A stretch of DNA of 64,000 bases from Mycobacterium sp. PSTR-4-N (lineage in GTDB: Bacteria; Actinomycetota; Actinomycetes; Mycobacteriales; Mycobacteriaceae). Under the pieces are notes generated by a model. That model saw nothing but the letters and a program-made list of their open reading frames with translations. It was not told the DNA's origin and searched no databases. Of the stretch, positions 8,273 to 16,997 are shown in pieces; within the stretch, counting starts at the first letter, position 1, and each line of letters starts with the position of its first letter. The stretch lies in assembly GCF_022348085.1 (NCBI RefSeq), contig NZ_JAKRFN010000016.1, forward strand, positions 1-64,000. The letters are read 5' to 3'. A program made the position numbers and the translations under genes.

Positions 8273-9002
8273 CGCCGGCCGTCGCACGCTGCTCGTCTTC
8301 TGCGACTCCCTGTCCTACTACGGCCCGACCGGCGGCCTGCCCGCCGATGACCCACGGATCTGGCCGAATCTCGTTGCCGCGCAGCTCGACTGGGATGTCG
8401 AGGTCATCGGGCGGATAGGCTGGACCAGCCGCGACGTGTGGTGGGCGGCGACGCAGGATCCGCGGTCGTGGGCGGCGCTTCCCCGCGCCGGCGCCGTGGT
8501 CTTTGCGACGTCGGGTATGGACTCGCTGCCATCGGTGCTGCCCACCGCGCTGCGGGAATTGATCCGCTACGCCCGGCCGCCGCGGCTGCGACGCTGGGTG
8601 CGCGACGGCTACAGCTGGCTGCAGCCGCGGCTCTCGCCGATCGCGCGGCCGGCGCTACCGCCGCATCTGACCGTCGAATACCTCGAGATGACGCGCGCCG
8701 CCATCGATTTCAACCGGCCCGGGATACCGGTGGTGGCGTCGCTGCCGTCGGTGCACACCGCGGCGTCCTACGGCAAAGCGCACCACGGCCGGGCCGGCAC
8801 GGTCGCCGCGCTCACCCGCTGGGCGCAGGAGCACGCGGTCCCACTGGTCGACCTGAAAGCCGCCGTCGCAGACGAGATCTACAGCGGCCGCGGCAATCCC
8901 GACGGTATCCACTGGAACTTCGAGGCGCACCGGGCGGTCGCCGACATGATGCTCAAAGGGCTCGCTGAAGCCGGTGTCCCGATCCCGGATTCGCGCACCT
9001 GA
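8262..9002 (+). CDS. octT: SGNH-type hydrolase/acyltransferase, OctT-like octanoyltransferase
   Basis: The 246-residue protein has an SGNH fold. The nucleophile serine lies in FCDSLS (Ser16), and the catalytic Asp and His lie in DGIHWN near residue 215. Position and length match Rv2418c, described as the octanoyltransferase that acylates the early glucosylglycerate precursors of methylglucose lipopolysaccharide. The gene starts inside the end of gpgP, so the phosphatase and acyltransferase are coupled. The function is transferred from synteny and family; the motif alone would only support an SGNH esterase or transferase. Confidence 0.75.
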   Translation: MSSDAGRRTLLVFCDSLSYYGPTGGLPADDPRIWPNLVAAQLDWDVEVIGRIGWTSRDVWWAATQDPRSWAALPRAGAVVFATSGMDSLPSVLPTALRELIRYARPPRLRRWVRDGYSWLQPRLSPIARPALPPHLTVEYLEMTRAAIDFNRPGIPVVASLPSVHTAASYGKAHHGRAGTVAALTRWAQEHAVPLVDLKAAVADEIYSGRGNPDGIHWNFEAHRAVADMMLKGLAEAGVPIPDSRT

Positions 9003-9004
9003 CC

Positions 9005-9859
9005 ATGGCCGTGGTGGTGGTCAGCGACTCCTCGGCTCGCCTGGGCGACGAGGCGGCACGGCGTGGCATCCGTGAGGTGCCGTTGCACGTGCTCGTCGAC
9101 GGTGCCGATCTGCGCGACGGCGTCGACGACGTCCCGCATGATCTTCACGACCGGCCCAAGGTCACGACGGCGGGCGCCGCACCGACGGAATTGGCCGAGC
9201 ACTATCGCCGTGCGCTGGCCGACAGCGACGGCGACGGTGTGGTGGCCGTGCATCTCTCGGCGGCTCTGTCGAGCACCTACAGCGCTGCCGTCACTGCCGC
9301 GCGCGAGTTCGGCGCGTCTGTGCGCGTGGTGAATTCGCGCTCGGCGGCGATGGGCACCGGGTTCATCGCGCGGGAGGCGGCGCGCTGCGCGGCCCGCGGC
9401 GGCGATCTCGACGCGGTCGCCGAGGCGGCCCGCGGGGCCCGCGACCGCACCCGGGTTTTCCTCGTGGTGCACCGGCTGGACAACCTGCGCCGCAGCGGAC
9501 GTATCGGTACCGCGTCGTCGTGGCTGGGCACCGCGTTGTCGCTCAAGCCGCTGCTGAAACTGGACATGGACGGCCGGCTCGTGCTCGATCAGCGCATCCG
9601 CACCGTCAGCAAGGCGCACGCCGCGCTGGTGGATCGCGTCGCCGACATCGTCGCCACGGGGCCGGCGGACGTGGTGGTGCACCACGTCGACAATCACGAT
9701 GCCGCCGACCGACTCGGCGCGGCGCTGACCCAGCGGCTGCCGCAGTTGTCGTCGTTGACCGTCGAGGACATGGGTCCGGTGCTGTCGGTCCATGTCGGCG
9801 GGGGAGCGGTCGGGGTGGCCGTGCAGGTGTCCGAGGTCAGCCCGCGAACCGGCCTGTGA
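9005..9859 (+). CDS. DegV family fatty acid-binding protein
   Basis: The 284-residue product begins VVVVSDSSARL and continues with the DegV pattern, including TTAGAAPTEL, HLSAALSSTYSAA and the NSRSAAMGTGF segment. DegV (FakB-like) proteins bind a fatty acid between two domains; FakB proteins present it to the kinase FakA, but no FakA-like gene is nearby. The start codon follows the octT stop by two bases, so it completes the nadD-rsfS-gpgP-octT operon. Its end overlaps the convergent gene by 23 bases. The M. tuberculosis counterpart is Rv2417c, from memory. Confidence 0.88.
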   Translation: MAVVVVSDSSARLGDEAARRGIREVPLHVLVDGADLRDGVDDVPHDLHDRPKVTTAGAAPTELAEHYRRALADSDGDGVVAVHLSAALSSTYSAAVTAAREFGASVRVVNSRSAAMGTGFIAREAARCAARGGDLDAVAEAARGARDRTRVFLVVHRLDNLRRSGRIGTASSWLGTALSLKPLLKLDMDGRLVLDQRIRTVSKAHAALVDRVADIVATGPADVVVHHVDNHDAADRLGAALTQRLPQLSSLTVEDMGPVLSVHVGGGAVGVAVQVSEVSPRTGL

Positions 9860-10898
9860 TCGGCGGCAGGTCGGCCAGCGTCACGATGCCCGGCGGCGCC
9901 GCCACCACTGCGGGCACCGCGTTGGTCACCGGCAGCGCGGTGTAGATCATGCCCAGGCCCATGAAGCCGGGCTCGGTCCAGTCCCTCGGCGGCAGACAGT
10001 GCACGACGGTGCGCATGTTGGGCACCCCGAACACCTGCACCACATGCCCGTGCTCCAGAGGCTTCGGGGGTGTGACGTGGCTGCCCATGATCCAGTTGAA
10101 GCCGACGCTGACCACGTTGCGTTCACCGACCCAGCCGCGGTGGTATCCCATCACGGCGCCCACGGTGCCCTCGGGGATCGTCATGAACCCCAGGTCGCTG
10201 TCTCCGGTGGCGGCGGTGAACGTCACGTCGAAGGTCATCCGGTCCAGCGTCGCGCCGATGGCGTCGGCCATCATGGCGGCCGACTCGGCGAACACCTCGC
10301 TCTCGCGGCGCACACTCTCGGCCAGACCGGGGGTGTCGGGGTGCCGGCCGAAGCCCATCGCGGTCTGTGTGCCGGCGGATTCGTAGGTCGAGCAGTCCAC
10401 CGACTCGGTGATCCGGATCTCGTCGACCCGCTCGCATGCGCCGCTGAGCACCATGCCGACCAGATTCGACATCCCCGGATGTGCACCGCTGCCGAAGATC
10501 GTGGAATTGCCGCTCGCGCAGGCGTTTCGGATACGTTCGAGGTCTTCTGGTGACTGCTTGCCCCCGGTGATCCAGGCTGCCGACGAGCAGACGTTCACAC
10601 CGGCTTCGAGCAGCCGCACCAACTCGTCGACGCTCGGCCACAGCGGGTTGTAGCAGCAGGCGTCGGGACGCAGCGCGATCAGCGCCTCGATGTCGTTCGT
10701 CGCTGCGATCCCGGTCGGCTCGGGCCAGCCGGCCAACTCGGCGGCATCCACGCCCACCTTGTCCGCGCCGTGGGCGTAGACGCCGACGAGCTCCATGTCG
10801 TCGCGCCCGATGATCGCGTGCAGAGACCGGCGGCCGATGTTCCCGGTGGTCCACTGGATGACCCGCAGGGGCTTGTCCATCGACATGGCATCTGACAT
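9837..10898 (-). CDS. DapB-like NAD(P)-dependent oxidoreductase (amine dehydrogenase-like family)
   Basis: This 353-residue protein starts RVIQWTTGNIGRRSL, an N-terminal Rossmann fold of the dihydrodipicolinate reductase type. The GSGAHPGM segment in the middle is shared by mycobacterial homologs and by 2,4-diaminopentanoate dehydrogenase-like enzymes. It is longer than real DapB (~245 residues) and is not a lysine-pathway enzyme. It is convergent with degV (23-bp overlap) and divergent from the SDR gene, 31 bp away, so the two may share a control region. The substrate is unknown; mycobacterial paralogs tend to sit in lipid or steroid gene neighbourhoods. Confidence 0.7.
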   Translation of the reverse strand: MSDAMSMDKPLRVIQWTTGNIGRRSLHAIIGRDDMELVGVYAHGADKVGVDAAELAGWPEPTGIAATNDIEALIALRPDACCYNPLWPSVDELVRLLEAGVNVCSSAAWITGGKQSPEDLERIRNACASGNSTIFGSGAHPGMSNLVGMVLSGACERVDEIRITESVDCSTYESAGTQTAMGFGRHPDTPGLAESVRRESEVFAESAAMMADAIGATLDRMTFDVTFTAATGDSDLGFMTIPEGTVGAVMGYHRGWVGERNVVSVGFNWIMGSHVTPPKPLEHGHVVQVFGVPNMRTVVHCLPPRDWTEPGFMGLGMIYTALPVTNAVPAVVAAPPGIVTLADLPPITGRFAG

Positions 10899-10929
10899 GG
10901 CGTCAACCTACCGCCTCTAGAGTTGCCGC

Positions 10930-11739
10930 ATGGGTGAGTCGACGCGGGTCGCCGTGGTGACAGGTGCCAGCCGGGGAGCCGGGCACGGCATCGCCTCGGC
11001 GCTGGCCGCTCACGGCTGGCGGGTGTACGGAACCGGCCGCGGTGTCGATCCCGCCCCGCACTGGGGTGTCGGCGTGCAACTCGATCACCGTGACGACGAC
11101 GCCGTCGGCGAGTTCTTCGACCGGCTGGCGCGCGACGAGGGACGGCTCGACCTCCTGGTCAACAACGCGGCCGCGATCTCCGACGACCTGGTGGGCCCGG
11201 ATCCGTTCTGGCGCAGGCCGAGAGCGCTGGCCGACGTCCTCGACGTCGGCTTGCGATCCTCCTACGTCGCCGCCTGGTACGCCGCCCCGCTGCTCATCGA
11301 GCGAGACCGCGCGCTCATCGCGTTCACGTCTTCTCCCGGAGCGGTGTGCTACATGCACGGCCCCGCCTATGGAGCGCAGAAGGCGGGCACCGACAAGATG
11401 GCCGCCGACATGGCGGTCGACTTCGCCGGCACCGGCGTGGCGACGGTGTCGATCTGGATGGGCATCCTGCTCACCGAGCGCATGCGCCGCATGTTCGACG
11501 GCAATCCCGCCGCACTCGAGGGCTTCGCCTCCCATGCCGAAACACCGGAATTCACCGGGCATCTCATCGACGCGATGTTCGGCGATCCGCAACTCTCCCA
11601 GCGCAGCGGCCGGGCCGTGATCGGCGCAGAGGTGGCGCGCGAGTACGGGATCACCGATGCCGGGGGCCGGGTTCCTCCGTCGCACCGCGACGTGCTGGGC
11701 GCACCGCGCGAACCCAGCTCGGTGATCGTCAGGGGCTGA
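10930..11739 (+). CDS. Short-chain dehydrogenase/reductase
   Basis: The 269-residue protein has the SDR coenzyme motif TGASRGAGHGIA at residues ~13-24, an NNAA motif, and the catalytic Ser-Tyr-x3-Lys set in TSSPGA and YGAQK. It acts as an NAD(P)-dependent alcohol dehydrogenase or ketoreductase. It lies head-to-head with the DapB-like gene and tail-to-tail with the acyl-CoA dehydrogenase pair, overlapping the latter by 11 bases. The substrate is unknown; the neighbours suggest an acyl-CoA or lipid-derived hydroxy compound. Confidence 0.85.
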   Translation: MGESTRVAVVTGASRGAGHGIASALAAHGWRVYGTGRGVDPAPHWGVGVQLDHRDDDAVGEFFDRLARDEGRLDLLVNNAAAISDDLVGPDPFWRRPRALADVLDVGLRSSYVAAWYAAPLLIERDRALIAFTSSPGAVCYMHGPAYGAQKAGTDKMAADMAVDFAGTGVATVSIWMGILLTERMRRMFDGNPAALEGFASHAETPEFTGHLIDAMFGDPQLSQRSGRAVIGAEVAREYGITDAGGRVPPSHRDVLGAPREPSSVIVRG

Positions 11740-12721
11740 TCAACGACCACAGCCCGTGTGGGGCGGCCTGCACCGCCATGTCGGCCAGCCGCTGATCCCA
11801 GTGCCTCGTCGAGCCGAATTCCGAACGCCACGCCAGTGCCGCCCGCGTGAAGTGGTGCAGTCGGTGCTCGATCGTGGTGCCGATCGCGCCGTGTACCTGG
11901 TGGGCGTTGCGGACCACCACGGAGGACGCGTGTCCGGCGCACGAACGGGCTGCTGCCACAAGGAATTCCAACTGCGGGGCCGCCCAGTCGGTGGCCGTGG
12001 CGACCGACAGGGCTGCCTCCGTGGCCGAGCGGGCCAGCGCGGCCTCGCACGCGATGTCGGAGACGAGGTTCTGGACGGCCTGGAACTTCGCGAGCGGGCG
12101 GCCGAACTGGATGCGGGTGGTCGCGTGGTCGACGCACGATTCGAGCGCGCTGTCCAGTGCCGCGCAGATCTGTACGGCGCGCACCAGGGCGCCCTTGAGG
12201 CGCAGCGTATCGACGAGTTCCCCGGCGACCGCGACGCCGGACACCGCCGCGATGTCGACGGCGACGGTGTCGCGAGGTTCGCCGATCATGTTGGCGCCCG
12301 GCGTGATCGAGACATCGGTGGCGTCGACGTCGGCGACCCGGTAGCCGTCGTCCTGCTGCCACACCAGCACGATCCGCCGTGCGCGGGACGCCCACGGTAC
12401 CCCGTCTGCGCGGCCTCGGGAGTCGAGCAGTGCCACGGTGCGTGGCCGGGAGTCGGCGGGGACACCCGCGGCGTCGAGGAGCCAGCAGGCCAGAAGATCG
12501 TGCTCGGCCACCGGGATTCGCGCGGCATGGCGTACCGCGGCGGACAGCAGCTCGGCGGCCTCGGCCCATCCGGCGCCGCTGCCGCCGGAATCCTCCGAAC
12601 CGGTGAGCCGGATCAGGCCCAGAGCGTCGAGGCGATCCCACAGATCCCTGTCGTCGCCGTGTTCGGCGAACACGGCCGCCATCATGGCGGTCAGCGCGGC
12701 ATCGACCTCGGACACGCTCAT
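11729..12721 (-). CDS. Acyl-CoA dehydrogenase, small subunit-like partner
   Basis: The product has 330 residues from ATG 12721, which overlaps the upstream fadE stop as ATGA. The C-terminal half has recognisable acyl-CoA dehydrogenase features: FGRPLAKFQAVQ near residue 210 and the helix with VHGAIGTTIEHRLHHFTR. The N-terminal half is diverged and shorter than in canonical FadE (~380 residues). Paired adjacent FadE genes of this kind in mycobacteria make alpha2beta2 heterotetramers that share active sites, as in the ChsE enzymes of cholesterol side-chain oxidation. This is likely the partner of the gene just upstream. Confidence 0.8.
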   Translation of the reverse strand: MSVSEVDAALTAMMAAVFAEHGDDRDLWDRLDALGLIRLTGSEDSGGSGAGWAEAAELLSAAVRHAARIPVAEHDLLACWLLDAAGVPADSRPRTVALLDSRGRADGVPWASRARRIVLVWQQDDGYRVADVDATDVSITPGANMIGEPRDTVAVDIAAVSGVAVAGELVDTLRLKGALVRAVQICAALDSALESCVDHATTRIQFGRPLAKFQAVQNLVSDIACEAALARSATEAALSVATATDWAAPQLEFLVAAARSCAGHASSVVVRNAHQVHGAIGTTIEHRLHHFTRAALAWRSEFGSTRHWDQRLADMAVQAAPHGLWSLISP

Positions 12722-13860
12722 CGCAACCCCAATCCGCGGGCGATCACGCCGCGCAACACCTCGTTGGTGCCCCCGCGGATGGTGAAGCCGGGTCGCTGGT
12801 CCACCGCCGCCTCGGCCAGCGCGGCGATGCTCGCACCGTGTTCGGTTGCCAGATGACCGTATTCGGCGATATCGCCTTCGGTGGTGGTGCCAAGGACCTT
12901 GACGACGGCGGCGGGCACGTCCGCCGGCTCGCCGCGCTGCAACGCGCCGGCCACCGCGGAGGACATCTGATGAAGGCCGGCGACACGGCCCACGAGTCTG
13001 CCCAGCTCGGCATCGCGCGGGAGCTCGCCGTCGCTCATCGCCCGAGCCATCGCGTCGAGGAGTATGAACGTCGAGAGCACCCGTTCGGGTCCGCTGCGCT
13101 CGAAGGCCAGCTCCGAGGTGACCTGCTGCCAGCCGGCGCCGATCTCGCCGAACACCATGTCGTCGGGCACGAATGTGTCGTCCAGGATCACCTCGTTGAA
13201 GTGGTGGGCGCCGTTCATCGACGTGATGGGCCGGATCTGCACCCCCTCGCCGCGCAGGTCCACGATGAACTGGCTCAGTCCCGCGTGCCGGTGGGCGGGA
13301 TCCACGGGTGCGGTGCGTACCAGCGCGATGAACGCGTGGGCCAGATGCGCACCGGAGGTCCACACCTTCGTGCCGGTGAGCCGCCAGCCGCCCTCGACCC
13401 GCTGCGCGCGGGTCCGCACACTGGCCAGGTCCGAGCCGGAATCCGGCTCGCTCATGCCGATGCCGAAAAAGCATTCGCCGGCAACGATTCTCGGGAGGAA
13501 ATGAGCCCTCTGTCGCTCGGTGCCGTACTTGAGCAGTGATGGCACGATCTGCCTGTCGGCGATCCAGTGAGCAGCCACCGGAGCGCCCGCGGCCAGGAGT
13601 TCCTCGGTCACCACGAAACGTTCGAGGAACGACCGTCCCGGCCCGCCGTACTCCACAGGCACCGTCATGCCGAGCCAGCCGCGGGCGGCCAACGCCGCGG
13701 TGAACGCCTCGTCCCAGCCGGACAGCCACACATCGACCGAGGGGTGGAAGGTGCCCGCGGCGCGTTGCTCGGCGAGGAAACCTCGAACCTCGGCGCGCAG
13801 TCCGTCGGTGCTCGAATGGTCGCCGCTCGACTGCGGTACCAGGCGGGGAAGCGCCATCAC
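12718..13860 (-). CDS. Acyl-CoA dehydrogenase (FadE-type)
   Basis: The 380-residue product is a full-length acyl-CoA dehydrogenase. It has YGGPG near residue 73, the flavin-binding GMSEPDSGSDLAS segment and the C-terminal FTIRGGTNEVLRG motif ending RGLGLR. It oxidises an acyl-CoA at the alpha-beta bond and passes electrons to electron-transfer flavoprotein. The first codon is GTG 13860, whose GTGA overlaps the upstream stop, with ATG 13857 as the second codon; either may initiate. It is coupled to the smaller FadE-like gene downstream, which suggests a two-subunit enzyme. Confidence 0.88.
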   Translation of the reverse strand: MMALPRLVPQSSGDHSSTDGLRAEVRGFLAEQRAAGTFHPSVDVWLSGWDEAFTAALAARGWLGMTVPVEYGGPGRSFLERFVVTEELLAAGAPVAAHWIADRQIVPSLLKYGTERQRAHFLPRIVAGECFFGIGMSEPDSGSDLASVRTRAQRVEGGWRLTGTKVWTSGAHLAHAFIALVRTAPVDPAHRHAGLSQFIVDLRGEGVQIRPITSMNGAHHFNEVILDDTFVPDDMVFGEIGAGWQQVTSELAFERSGPERVLSTFILLDAMARAMSDGELPRDAELGRLVGRVAGLHQMSSAVAGALQRGEPADVPAAVVKVLGTTTEGDIAEYGHLATEHGASIAALAEAAVDQRPGFTIRGGTNEVLRGVIARGLGLR

Positions 13861-14546
13861 TCTCCTACGGGTTCTCGGGCGTCGTCGGCGTCTCTGGCCC
13901 CGTCACCGGCCTCGCCACTCGCCTCGTCGGTGTCCTCGGGGGTCGCGGTGGATTCCCCGGCGGTCGGGATGCCGAGCGCGACACCGAGTCCGGCGACGAA
14001 CAGCACCGACAGCAGGCCACCGACGTAGTGGTTCATGGGGCCGCCGGGGGAGATGAAGCTGCCGGGCGGACCGATCACCGTGATGGTCTCGATCAGCTGT
14101 TCCACCGCGAAGACGGCGGCGAGGATGCCGAGCCACCGCGGCAGCCGGCCCTCGTTGGCGTACAGCAGGATCGGTGCGGCCACCACGATGTTGGCGATCG
14201 TGGCCACGGGAAGCCACATCACGCCGACGTCCTCGATGGCGCGTGCGGTGGCGACCGCGGTCTGGCCGGGCCGCAGCGAGAGTCCGCCGAGGAACCAGAC
14301 GGCGATGCAGAGTTCGGCCACCAGCAGGGTCGAGCCGATCGTGAACAGGTGGGCGGGCGGTCCGCTGAGCCGGTCCCGGGCGAAGGCCAGCACCACCACG
14401 AGCGCCAGCGCGGCGAAGGTCAGCAGGAGAGCCTGCACGCGGGTGACACCGGGGTCGGCGCCGGGCAGCGCGTGGAGGACGACGACGGCCGTGGCGTACA
14501 GCACCGCGAACGCGGCGCCGGCGATCATCGGGGCTCGACCGTTCAT
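13857..14546 (-). CDS. Multispanning membrane protein of unknown function
   Basis: The 229-residue protein has about six hydrophobic segments between residues 5 and 200, followed by an acidic, probably cytoplasmic tail rich in Glu, Asp and Ala. The pattern of helices, with a PGGPMNHYVGG loop before the last helix, resembles small DUF4386-like membrane proteins, but I do not recognise a defined family. It is the first gene of the minus-strand unit leading into the fadE pair, with a four-base overlap. It diverges from comEA. Confidence 0.6.
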   Translation of the reverse strand: MNGRAPMIAGAAFAVLYATAVVVLHALPGADPGVTRVQALLLTFAALALVVVLAFARDRLSGPPAHLFTIGSTLLVAELCIAVWFLGGLSLRPGQTAVATARAIEDVGVMWLPVATIANIVVAAPILLYANEGRLPRWLGILAAVFAVEQLIETITVIGPPGSFISPGGPMNHYVGGLLSVLFVAGLGVALGIPTAGESTATPEDTDEASGEAGDGARDADDAREPVGE

Positions 14547-14654
14547 TGGCGGTCATGCTATCCCGCTGTCCCCAGAGCCGAGTTCATCCACAGGCCGGGC
14601 GGGCTGACGCGGCGCATCGCCGTGCCCGTCGGCGGGCGTGCCTACCGTCGCGGT

Positions 14655-15497
14655 ATGTCGAGCGAACTGCCTGCCGAGCGGCTCCGGCGGCGCCTGGGTT
14701 CCGACGTCGCGGCGGACATCACGGCGGACCCTGCGGAGCCCGACGACGACGGCGCCGACTCCGTGCTGTCGCGCTGGCTGCCCGAGCAGAGCACTGACCG
14801 CGGCCCGGCGTGGCTGTCACGTGTGCGCGCCGACCCCGGCCGCGCCGGGGTCGTCGCTCTGGGCGTCGTCGGCGTGATCGCGGTGCTCGTGACGGTCATC
14901 AGTCTGATGCGTGACCAGCCACCCGCGGTGGTGTCGGCCAGGCTTCCGCCGGTCGAGATGGCGGCCTCCGGCGCCCCCGCGCCGCTGACCTCGGCGGCGC
15001 CGGGACCTGCCGTGGTCAGTGTCGTCGGGCTGGTACACCGCCCCGGTCTGGTCACGCTCGAGCCGGGAGCACGGATCGCCGACGCGCTCGAGGCGGCGGG
15101 CGGGGCGCTCGACGGCGCAGACGTGCTCGGCCTGAACCTGGCGCGCAAGGTCGCCGACGGCGAACAGATCGTCGTGGGCATCGGCGCGGTGCCCGGGCAG
15201 CCGACCGAGATGGGCAGCTCGGTGGTGTCGGATGCGTCCGCGCCACCGGGGTCACCCACGACCTCGTCGGCGGGTGCGCCGCCGGCGGCAGGGGCCGCGC
15301 AGACACCGGTCGACCTGAACACCGCGACCGCCGAGCAACTCGATGCCCTGCCCGGCGTCGGTCCGGTCACCGCGGCGGCGATCGTGGCGTGGCGGGACGC
15401 GCACGGTCGCTTCGGCAGCGTCGATCAGTTGGGCGACGTCGACGGGATCGGCCCGGCGAGGTTGGACAAGCTGCGCCCCCTCGTCGCGGTGAAGTGA
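14655..15497 (+). CDS. comEA: ComEA-like DNA-binding helix-hairpin-helix membrane protein
   Basis: ATG 14655 gives 280 residues: a cytoplasmic N-terminal stretch, one transmembrane helix (~64-85), an SLBB-like domain (VVGLVHRPGLVTLEPGARI, ~117-170), a Ser/Ala/Pro linker, and two helix-hairpin-helix motifs (VDLNTATAEQLDALPGVGP and GIGPARLDKL) at ~215-280. This is the ComEA plan, a protein that binds incoming double-stranded DNA outside the membrane. The upstream frame is open but lacks the family pattern. comEC follows after a 16-bp tandem duplication that spans the stop codon. Natural competence is not established for mycobacteria, so the role is uncertain. Confidence 0.88.
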   Translation: MSSELPAERLRRRLGSDVAADITADPAEPDDDGADSVLSRWLPEQSTDRGPAWLSRVRADPGRAGVVALGVVGVIAVLVTVISLMRDQPPAVVSARLPPVEMAASGAPAPLTSAAPGPAVVSVVGLVHRPGLVTLEPGARIADALEAAGGALDGADVLGLNLARKVADGEQIVVGIGAVPGQPTEMGSSVVSDASAPPGSPTTSSAGAPPAAGAAQTPVDLNTATAEQLDALPGVGPVTAAAIVAWRDAHGRFGSVDQLGDVDGIGPARLDKLRPLVAVK

Positions 15498-15520
15498 CCG
15501 AGCGGTGAAGTGACCGAGCG
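15486..15520. repeat. 16-bp tandem duplication across the comEA stop and comEC start
   Basis: The unit gcggtgaagtgaccga occurs at 15486-15501 and again at 15502-15517, with three more matching bases. Copy one holds a GTGA in which GTG 15494 overlaps the comEA stop; translation from it would end after four codons. Copy two holds GTG 15510, the functional start of comEC. The duplication is not a multiple of three, so it moved the start codon without altering either protein. Confidence 0.85.
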
Positions 15521-16997
15521 TGCGATGACCGATGTGCGGCTGATCCCCGCGGCGCTGACCGCGTGGGCGGTGACGGCCGCCGGGATCGTGTGGGGTTACG
15601 CCGCCGCAGGTGCCGCCGTCGTCGCTGGGGTCGCGGTGACCGCCGCGGCGGGGTGGTGGGCGAGCCGGAGACAGGCCACGGGCGGGCGGACGGAGCGAGG
15701 TTCGGTGGTGGTCGCCGCGACGGCGGTCGCTCTGGTGGGTGGCGGGTTCGCGGTCGCGGTGTGCCTACGTGTCGACGTCGTGGACCATCACCCGGTGACG
15801 ACGCGCATCGGATCGGTCGCAGACGTCGTGGTCACACCCGACGAAACGCCGCGTGTGCTCGACGGTGGCCGGACGATGTTCCGGGCCACGCTCGTCCGCC
15901 TCGACGGTGCTCCGTCGTCCGGTGCGGTGCTGGTGTTCGCCTCTGGCACCGATTACGTGGCGCTCCAGGCGGGTCGACCGGCGGGTTTCCGCGCCCGGGT
16001 GGGCCGCCCGGGTCGCCGCGATCTCAGCGTCGCGGTGTTGTCGGCGACCGGGCGGCCACGCCTCGGTGAGGCAGCTCCGGTGTACCGGCTGGCGCACCGC
16101 ATTCGGGCGGACTTCGCCGAGGCGGTCCGCCTCGTCCTGCCGGCGGACCAGGCGACCCTGCTGCCGGCGCTCGTGCTCGGGGACACCTCTGCGGTGTCAG
16201 CGCAGACCGCCAAGGATTTCCGGGTCGCCGGGTTGACCCACCTGATGGCAGTGTCCGGCGCGAACATCACGATCGTGTGCGCGGCGATGCTGCTCAGCGC
16301 TGCGCTGCTCGGACCCCGGATCGCCGTCGTGCTTGCCGCCGTCACGCTGGCCGGCTTCGTCGTCGTCGTCCAACCGTCGGCGAGCGTGCTGCGGGCCGCG
16401 GTCATGGGCGCCATCACGCTGCTGGCCGTGCTCACCCATCGTCGCCGGCAAGCGCTGCCCGCGTTGGCAACCGCGGTCATCGTGCTGATGATCGCCACTC
16501 CGCAGCTCGCGGTGGACGTCGGCTTCGCGTTGTCGGTATCGGCCACCGCGGGCCTGGTTCTCGTCGCGCCGGTGTGGTCGCAGCGACTGACGCGCCGCGG
16601 CTGGCCGCGCCCGCTCGCCGATGCGGTCAGTGTGGCGTTGGCCGCGCAGCTGGTCACGGCCCCGCTCGTGGCGGGGGTGTCGGGGTCGGTGAGCCTCGTC
16701 GCGGTGATCGCCAATCTGGCCGTCGCGCCGGTCATCGCGCCGATCACGGTGATCGGGACGGCCGCGGCGGCGCTGTGCCCGCTGTGGCCGGCAGGTGCCC
16801 AGCTGCTCATCCGGTTCACCGGTCCGGAGGTGTGGTGGCTGGCGAGTACGGCCCGCTGGGCGGCCGCGGTGCCGGTGGCGGCACTGCCGGTGCCGTCGGG
16901 CCTGGCCGGAGTGGCGGTCGTCGCGGCCGGCTCCTGCGTGGTTGCGGCGGTGTGGCATCGGGGGCTGTCGGGCCGGCGTGGCACCATCGTCCGGTGA
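15510..16997 (+). CDS. comEC: ComEC/Rec2-type membrane channel protein, competence domain only
   Basis: The 495-residue product has N-terminal membrane helices, an OB-like soluble segment (~70-190), and the ComEC channel core with the LTHLMAVSGANI motif near residue 245 and about eight further helices. Canonical ComEC proteins of 700 or more residues add a C-terminal metallo-beta-lactamase domain, which is absent here; I recall the M. tuberculosis protein being similarly short. The start is GTG 15510, with ATG 15525 as an alternative. The stop overlaps the holA start as GTGA. It would pass single-stranded DNA if competence machinery exists. Confidence 0.87.
   Translation: MTERAMTDVRLIPAALTAWAVTAAGIVWGYAAAGAAVVAGVAVTAAAGWWASRRQATGGRTERGSVVVAATAVALVGGGFAVAVCLRVDVVDHHPVTTRIGSVADVVVTPDETPRVLDGGRTMFRATLVRLDGAPSSGAVLVFASGTDYVALQAGRPAGFRARVGRPGRRDLSVAVLSATGRPRLGEAAPVYRLAHRIRADFAEAVRLVLPADQATLLPALVLGDTSAVSAQTAKDFRVAGLTHLMAVSGANITIVCAAMLLSAALLGPRIAVVLAAVTLAGFVVVVQPSASVLRAAVMGAITLLAVLTHRRRQALPALATAVIVLMIATPQLAVDVGFALSVSATAGLVLVAPVWSQRLTRRGWPRPLADAVSVALAAQLVTAPLVAGVSGSVSLVAVIANLAVAPVIAPITVIGTAAAALCPLWPAGAQLLIRFTGPEVWWLASTARWAAAVPVAALPVPSGLAGVAVVAAGSCVVAAVWHRGLSGRRGTIVR

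Noticed and set aside
9837..10898. Lysine-pathway DapB
   Set aside because: The protein is about 100 residues longer than DapB and belongs to the DapB-like amine dehydrogenase-type family, not the biosynthetic enzyme.
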